DNA from: CS1-C013 sp964353745
GTDB lineage: Archaea > Aenigmatarchaeota > Aenigmatarchaeia > Aenigmatarchaeales > Aenigmatarchaeaceae
DNA length: 9,603 nucleotides
Assembly: GCA_964353745.1 (NCBI GenBank)
Contig: CAYGWD010000029.1
Coordinates: 1 to 9,603 of the forward strand
Reading direction: 5' to 3'
The notes beneath the pieces are model-generated. The model was not told the DNA's origin. It did not search any database and saw only the letters and a program-made list of their open reading frames with translations. Of this stretch, positions 5,362 to 9,603 are shown in pieces (positions within the stretch are counted from its first letter, which is position 1; every line of letters begins with the position of its first letter). The translations under genes were made by a program, and so were the position numbers.

Positions 5362-6189
5362 TTACCAGCCACCCGAGCTGCCGCCTCCACCACCTCCTCC
5401 CCCGCCAAATCCTCCACCGCCGCCTCCGCCTCCGAAACCACCACCAAATCCGCCAACAAAAAAGAAAAAGTTTCTTTTCTTCTTTTTCTTTGTTCTCTTT
5501 CCGCACTTTGGACATTCGCATATCAAATTTTCTTCATCATAGTGGCAGTTCATCCTGGTTCCGCATCTGGGACATTTTTGAGCAAAAATTAAACCTGAAA
5601 ATATTATAATAAGAGGGAGCAAGGCGAAGGAAGCAAATAAAATTAATATTACTATAGTAAATACGTCATCCTCCGTATTAGAAGTTTGTTCAGAAATAAA
5701 AGAATCATCTCCACTGTTCTGGATGACTTTGCCAACAGCGTCAACGGCATAGTATAAACCGTCTCCATAATTTCCTTCTTGGAAGTAGGGCGTCAGGTAA
5801 GCTCTGCCAATTCTTCCTGCTTTGGCATCATTAATAATTGGTTCCAAGCCATAACCAACTTCAAATCTCCACTTCCTATCTTGAATAGCAACAACTATCA
5901 GCAAACCGTTGTTGGTATCTTTCTTACCGATTCCATTCTTTGCAAAAGTTTCTACAGCATATTCTTCTATTGTCATTGGTTGAGTTGTGTTTACAGTTAA
6001 AACAGCAATTTCTATTGTCCAATTTTTCTCAATCTCTGCGCATAAATCGTTTATCCTCATCACATCTGAAGGAGATAGAGCACCAGCAAAGTCATTCACA
6101 TATTTTTTCAGTGTGGGTGTCTCTTGTGAGAAACCTATGTTAACTGATAAAAGAAAAACTAGGAAAGCTATGAAAAAAACTTTTTTCAT
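5362..6189 (-). CDS. TPM-domain membrane protein (YgcG-like) with zinc ribbon and Gly-rich tail
   Basis: An N-terminal signal sequence (KKVFFIAFLVFLLSVNIGFS) precedes a TPM (DUF477) domain of about 130 residues. It carries the family hallmarks VNDFAGALSP, IEIAVLTVNT, NNGLLIVVAIQDRKWRFEVGYGLE and the AGRIG....P.F..GNYGDGLY segment. A transmembrane segment follows (about residues 178-206 counted from the GTG), then a CPRC...CPKC zinc ribbon, a KKKKKR/FFFF stretch and a glycine-rich tail ending SSGGW. The TPM domain is expected on the outside and the ribbon and tail inside. TPM proteins are often next to LemA, as here, but their role is poorly defined; a phosphatase activity was reported for a plant relative. 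The ATG at 6189 gives a classical MKK signal peptide; a GTG at 6198 would add three residues and overlap the lemA stop by 1 nt. Confidence 0.88.
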   Translation of the reverse strand: MKKVFFIAFLVFLLSVNIGFSQETPTLKKYVNDFAGALSPSDVMRINDLCAEIEKNWTIEIAVLTVNTTQPMTIEEYAVETFAKNGIGKKDTNNGLLIVVAIQDRKWRFEVGYGLEPIINDAKAGRIGRAYLTPYFQEGNYGDGLYYAVDAVGKVIQNSGDDSFISEQTSNTEDDVFTIVILILFASFALLPLIIIFSGLIFAQKCPRCGTRMNCHYDEENLICECPKCGKRTKKKKKRNFFFFVGGFGGGFGGGGGGGGFGGGGGGGGGSSGGW

Positions 6190-6197
6190 TAAAAACA

Positions 6198-6782
6198 CTA
6201 AGCTGTTAAGTTAACCTTTGGGACTATTTCTGATCCTGGTGCTGCTTGGAAGTATGTTCTTTCCTTGAAACCGAAGGCATTAGCGAGAATGTTTGACGGG
6301 AATACTTTTGTTGCTGTATTATAATCCCTTACCATGTCATTGTATCTGGATCTTTCAACTGCAATCCTATTCTCAGTTCCAGCCAGCTCATCCATTAGAG
6401 AAGATACAGCTTGTATTGATTTCAAGTCTGGATAATTTTCATAAACTACTAAGAGCCTTCCTAAAGCAGAATCTAAAGCATTGCCATAATTTACCTTGTC
6501 CTCTACTGTTGCTGAAGACATCCACCTTGATCTCAATGATGTTATGTCCTCAAGCAGGGACTTTTCAAATTGCATGTAGTCTTTCGCCGTGCTAACTAGG
6601 TTAGGTATAAGATCAATTCTTCTCTGGTATTGAACTTCAACTTTCGACCATTGGTTGTCTATGTTTTGAGACAAAACAACAAAATTGTTGTAGGAGCCCC
6701 ACAGCCATATTATCAATATTACTGCTATGGCTAATGCCCAAACCCAAGGTCTTAGGTATAGTGGTTTGTTTTCTTTTGCCAT
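6198..6782 (-). CDS. lemA: LemA family protein
   Basis: This 194-residue protein has a short cytoplasmic N-terminus, one transmembrane helix (about 13-30) and an extracytoplasmic helical domain. The family signature is clear: NNFVVLSQNIDNQWSKVEVQYQRR followed by DLIPNLV (to residue 63), ENYPDLKS at 115-122, and TENRIAVERSRYNDMVRDYN at 136-155, ending in the conserved FPSNILANAFGF. LemA forms a helical-bundle domain; its biochemical role is not established. It is the first gene of a two-gene operon with the TPM protein, whose start lies 8 bp after the lemA stop (or overlaps it if the GTG is used). Start is ATG at 6782, about 26 bp after a TATA-like element. Confidence 0.93.
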   Translation of the reverse strand: MAKENKPLYLRPWVWALAIAVILIIWLWGSYNNFVVLSQNIDNQWSKVEVQYQRRIDLIPNLVSTAKDYMQFEKSLLEDITSLRSRWMSSATVEDKVNYGNALDSALGRLLVVYENYPDLKSIQAVSSLMDELAGTENRIAVERSRYNDMVRDYNTATKVFPSNILANAFGFKERTYFQAAPGSEIVPKVNLTA

Positions 6783-6802
6783 ATTCTATATTTTACTGCA
6801 AA

Positions 6803-6816
6803 GCTTAAAAAGTTTG
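6803..6816 (-). promoter_or_regulatory. TATA box-like element for lemA-TPM operon
   Basis: On the - strand AAACTTTTTAAGCT lies about 26 bp before the lemA ATG. The purine-rich start (AAAC) could serve as a BRE. No Shine-Dalgarno sequence is visible, so a leaderless transcript is likely. Confidence 0.45.
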
Positions 6817-6828
6817 TTCAAGATGAAT

Positions 6829-6841
6829 AATTATATTTAAG
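6829..6841 (+). promoter_or_regulatory. TATA box-like element for the Ca2+-ATPase gene
   Basis: AATTATATTTAAG is centred about 27 bp before the ATG at 6862. It shares the 79-bp intergenic region with the divergent lemA promoter, so one regulator could affect both directions; no clear operator repeat is seen. Confidence 0.45.
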
Positions 6842-6861
6842 GGTCATTTCCAATAAATAGT

Positions 6862-9513
6862 ATGCAATGGCACACTACTGACGTAAAGGAAGTAATGAAA
6901 AATCTTGAGACAAGTGAAAGTGGTTTGAGCCACGAAGAGGCTGACCTGAGACTAAAGGAATATGGTCTTAATAAAATTTCTACGAAACAAAGAAGAACCA
7001 ACCTTATGATATTTTTTGAACAATTCAAAAGTTTTCTTGTTCTTTTGTTAATAGCTGCAGTTGCTATATCTATTTTTTTAGGAATGTATTTAGATGCTAC
7101 TGCTATAGGAATGATAGTAATTTTAAATGCACTCTTAGGTTTTTATCAGGAGTATAAAGCAGAAAAAGCAATAGAAGAATTAAATAAGTTGATAATCTCC
7201 AAAATAACTGTTATAAGAGATGGAGAACATCATGAAATATCAACAGAAAAAATTGTTCCGGGAGATATAGTTTTTTTAGAAGATGGTAACAGAATACCTG
7301 CAGATATAAGGTTGATAGAAGTTTCAAATCTTAAGACTAATGAATCGATGCTAACAGGAGAATCCTTACCAATAATAAAAGAAATAAATCTTATAGAAGA
7401 TGTGCCTGTTTCTGATAGGAAAAACATGGCTTTCATGGGAACTTTGGTGAGCTATGGAAGAGGAAAAGGAATTATTGTTTCGACTGGGATGACAACAGAG
7501 ATGGGTAAGATAGCTGGTTTGGTTCAGCAAAAAGAAGAAGAAACACCTTTACAGAAGAAACTTCAAGAATTTGGAAAAAATTTAGGAATTTTTGCATTAT
7601 TTCTTGCTTTTATCGTATTTATTATAGGAATTTTAAGGGCAGAAAAACTATTTGTCATGTTCTTAACTGCTATGAGTTTGGCTATATCAGCTGTTCCTGA
7701 AGGTTTACCTGCTGTTGTTACACTAACGCTTGCTGTTGGAACTCAGAAAATGTTAAAAAGAAACTGTGCTATAAAAAGACTTTCTGCTGTTGAGGCATTA
7801 GGTTCTATCACAGTTATTTGTGCTGATAAAACAGGAACAATGACAACAAACGAAATGACAATAAGAAAAATATGGATTCCCAACAAAATGATAGATGTTA
7901 CTGGGGTTGGATTCGAACCAAGAGGAGAATTTTTAGTTAACAATAAAAGAATAAATCCATTGGGAGGAGATCTTAAATTACTTTTAGAAATGGCATATTT
8001 GTGTAATGATTCTGTATTGAAAAAAGAAAATTCATGGAAAATAATTGGCGATCCAACTGAAGGAGCTTTAAAGGTTTTGACAAAAAAAGCAGGAATTAAA
8101 TTAGATTGTCCAAGAGAAAAAGAAATACCTTTCTCTTCTGAAAGAAAAATAATGACTACTATTCACAAAATAAATAAAAAATACATGGCTTATTCAAAAG
8201 GCGCCCCTGAACAGATTTTAAATATATGCAATAAGATAAACAACAAAACTATTGGTAAAGACGAGAAAGAAAAAATAATAAAAATTGTTCATGGTTTAGC
8301 ATCTGAAGGTTTAAGGGTCCTAGCCTTCTCGTATAAGGAATTAAAAGAAGATTATAAAATTGATTCTGTTGAAAAAGGCATGACTTTTGTCGGTTTCGTT
8401 GCAATGATAGATCCTCCAAGAAAAGAGACCAAAGAAGCTATTAGTTTGTGTAAACAAGCAGGAATTAAAGTAATAATGATAACAGGTGATCACAAACTTA
8501 CAGCAAAGGCTGTAGCATCTGAAATCGGTTTGCATGGAAAAGCTATAACAGGTGAAGAATTAGATAAGATAGATGATGAAGAACTTGAAAAGATTGTGGA
8601 AGATGTTGTTGTGTTTGCCAGAGTTTCACCGCAGCATAAATTAAGAATAGTTGAAGCACTAAAAAAGAAAGGTCATATTATAGCAGTTACAGGAGATGGT
8701 GTGAATGATGCTCCTGCTTTAAAAAGAGCTGAAGTTGGAGTTGCAATGGGATTAAAAGGAACTGACGTTGCAAAAGAAGCTGCTGATATGATACTTTTAG
8801 ATGATAATTTTTCTACAATTGTTTTTGCTGTTAAAGAAGGAAGGAGAATTTATGATAATATTAAAAAATTTATAAGATTTCTCCTATCATCAAACCTTAA
8901 TGAAATGCTTTTAGTAATTGCCACAATGCTTTTAAATTTGCCTTTACCGTTTTTGCCGATTCAAATATTATGGATAAATCTCATAACAGATGGTTTTCCT
9001 GCCTTGAGCTTAGGTACAGAGCCTGCAGAAAAGGACATCATGAAAAGGAAACCAAGGCATCCCAAAGAATCAGTTCTGCATTCCTCATTACCATTTATTT
9101 TATTTACAGGTTTCTTAGCATTTTTATCAGGTCTTTGCATATTTTTATGGGAACTTTATATTGGTTCAAGTGCAGGCTTACCAACTTCATATGTAGAACA
9201 GAAAGCAAGAACAATGGCATTTACAACTATAATGCTTTTTGAGTTATTTTTCGTTTTGAATTGCAAATCTGAGAAAAAGTCTGTCTTTTCAATCAACCCA
9301 TTTTCTAACAAAAAATTAATTATTTCAATTCTCGTTTCTGTAATTCTGCAGTTTTTCGTTATTTATGTTCCGTTTTTGCAACCTATCTTTGGAACAGTTT
9401 CGCTAGGTGCATTGGACTTGGTGAAAATACTAATATTTTCTAGCTTGGGCCTCTTTGTATTCCCGGAAATATTTATGAGAAAAACCATACATTCCATCGA
9501 TTATACCAAATAG
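6862..9513 (+). CDS. P-type Ca2+-transporting ATPase (type IIA, SERCA-like)
   Basis: This complete 883-residue cation pump would export Ca2+ from the cytoplasm using ATP. It has the N-terminal cation-ATPase domain, the actuator motif LTGES (164-168), the phosphorylation motif DKTGTMT (D322), KGAPE (446-450) in the nucleotide domain, MITGDHKLTA (539-548) and TGDGVNDAPAL (610-620). Ten membrane helices are expected: about 55-74, 79-95, 240-258, 264-290, 672-694, 696-716, 742-765, 784-800, 818-838 and 850-870. Residues aligning with SERCA Ca2+ ligands are all present: E280 in PEGLP (E309), N678 and E681 in SSNLNE (N768, E771), N706/T709/D710 in NLITD (N796, T799, D800) and E794 in M8 (E908). That argues for Ca2+ over H+ or Na+/K+. 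The ATG start fits the TATA spacing and family N-terminus. It is monocistronic as far as can be seen. Confidence 0.95.
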   Translation: MQWHTTDVKEVMKNLETSESGLSHEEADLRLKEYGLNKISTKQRRTNLMIFFEQFKSFLVLLLIAAVAISIFLGMYLDATAIGMIVILNALLGFYQEYKAEKAIEELNKLIISKITVIRDGEHHEISTEKIVPGDIVFLEDGNRIPADIRLIEVSNLKTNESMLTGESLPIIKEINLIEDVPVSDRKNMAFMGTLVSYGRGKGIIVSTGMTTEMGKIAGLVQQKEEETPLQKKLQEFGKNLGIFALFLAFIVFIIGILRAEKLFVMFLTAMSLAISAVPEGLPAVVTLTLAVGTQKMLKRNCAIKRLSAVEALGSITVICADKTGTMTTNEMTIRKIWIPNKMIDVTGVGFEPRGEFLVNNKRINPLGGDLKLLLEMAYLCNDSVLKKENSWKIIGDPTEGALKVLTKKAGIKLDCPREKEIPFSSERKIMTTIHKINKKYMAYSKGAPEQILNICNKINNKTIGKDEKEKIIKIVHGLASEGLRVLAFSYKELKEDYKIDSVEKGMTFVGFVAMIDPPRKETKEAISLCKQAGIKVIMITGDHKLTAKAVASEIGLHGKAITGEELDKIDDEELEKIVEDVVVFARVSPQHKLRIVEALKKKGHIIAVTGDGVNDAPALKRAEVGVAMGLKGTDVAKEAADMILLDDNFSTIVFAVKEGRRIYDNIKKFIRFLLSSNLNEMLLVIATMLLNLPLPFLPIQILWINLITDGFPALSLGTEPAEKDIMKRKPRHPKESVLHSSLPFILFTGFLAFLSGLCIFLWELYIGSSAGLPTSYVEQKARTMAFTTIMLFELFFVLNCKSEKKSVFSINPFSNKKLIISILVSVILQFFVIYVPFLQPIFGTVSLGALDLVKILIFSSLGLFVFPEIFMRKTIHSIDYTK

Positions 9514-9524
9514 CCTGATAAAAC

Positions 9525-9562
9525 GAAAAGTTTAAAAAGAGTGGCAAATTTATTTATATATT
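9525..9562 (+). promoter_or_regulatory. TATA-like elements at the right edge
   Basis: CGAAAAGTTTAAAAAGAG (9525-9542) resembles a BRE plus TATA box, and TTTATTTATATATT (9549-9562) is a second TATA-like run. An open frame with hydrophobic residues (ALVLIGVSL) runs from about 9572 to the edge, possibly the start of a membrane or secreted protein, but there is no ATG and too little sequence to call a gene. The - strand is also partly open here. Confidence 0.25.
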
Positions 9563-9603
9563 GCCATAATTTTGGCGTTGGTTTTGATTGGCGTTAGCCT
9601 TGG

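Noticed and set aside
5241..5609. Proline-rich + strand ORFs (5246-5542, 5322-5609) and arginine-rich - strand ORFs in other frames over the tRNA and Gly-rich tract.
   Set aside because: They are shadows of the tRNA-Arg gene and of the glycine-rich TPM coding sequence, with extreme low-complexity composition and no family similarity.
9563..9603. A new gene starting or ending at the right edge (hydrophobic + strand frame; - strand frame also open).
   Set aside because: Only about 40 bases are available and there is no ATG, so neither strand can be supported beyond the TATA-like elements already listed.
1..9603. CRISPR arrays, rRNA genes, integrase or transposase genes, riboswitches.
   Set aside because: No regularly spaced repeats, rRNA-like segments, recombinase motifs or recognisable aptamer patterns were found by eye.

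Overview
The window reads as a stretch of AT-rich archaeal chromosome. Three things point to Archaea. There is a formylmethanofuran:tetrahydromethanopterin formyltransferase (Ftr) homologue. There is a tRNA gene with a canonical 37/38 intron that folds as a bulge-helix-bulge. And there are TATA-box-like elements about 25-28 nt before several start codons, with no convincing Shine-Dalgarno sequences. The lineage cannot be fixed from this window. An organism with tetrahydromethanopterin-linked C1 chemistry (a methanogen, Archaeoglobus-like, or an Altiarchaeota-type lineage) would fit.

Left block (1-1930, + strand): the C-terminal part of purF, then a complete purD, a two-gene de novo purine biosynthesis run catalysing the first two committed steps. 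Next block (1919-4025, - strand): an Ftr homologue whose 3' end overlaps purD by 12 bp, and upstream of it an archaeal HAD-superfamily predicted phosphohydrolase with no assigned substrate.

Centre (4070-5354, + strand) is the most interesting part. The first 16 or so bases of one tRNA gene (acceptor strand, bases 8-9, half the D-arm) lie at 4070. A T-arm and exactly complementary acceptor strand lie 1.24 kb downstream, at 5330-5354. Between them are a LAGLIDADG homing-endonuclease-like gene with an N-terminal helix-turn-helix and its own TATA box, and a complete tRNA-Arg(UCG) with a 14-nt intron. The endonuclease stop codon lies inside the first 10 nt of tRNA-Arg. The D-arm 3' strand and anticodon arm of the outer tRNA are not found, so it looks broken or rearranged by a mobile gene rather than simply intron-bearing.

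Right block: lemA and a TPM-domain gene (YgcG-like, with zinc ribbon and a glycine-rich tail) form a compact - strand operon at 5362-6782. Divergent from it, across an 80-bp intergenic region carrying TATA-like elements for both directions, is a complete SERCA-type P-type Ca2+-ATPase (6862-9513). It retains every Ca2+-ligand residue I could align by eye. The last 90 bp hold TATA-like sequence and no gene that can be identified. There is no gene-free stretch over 300 bp in the window.
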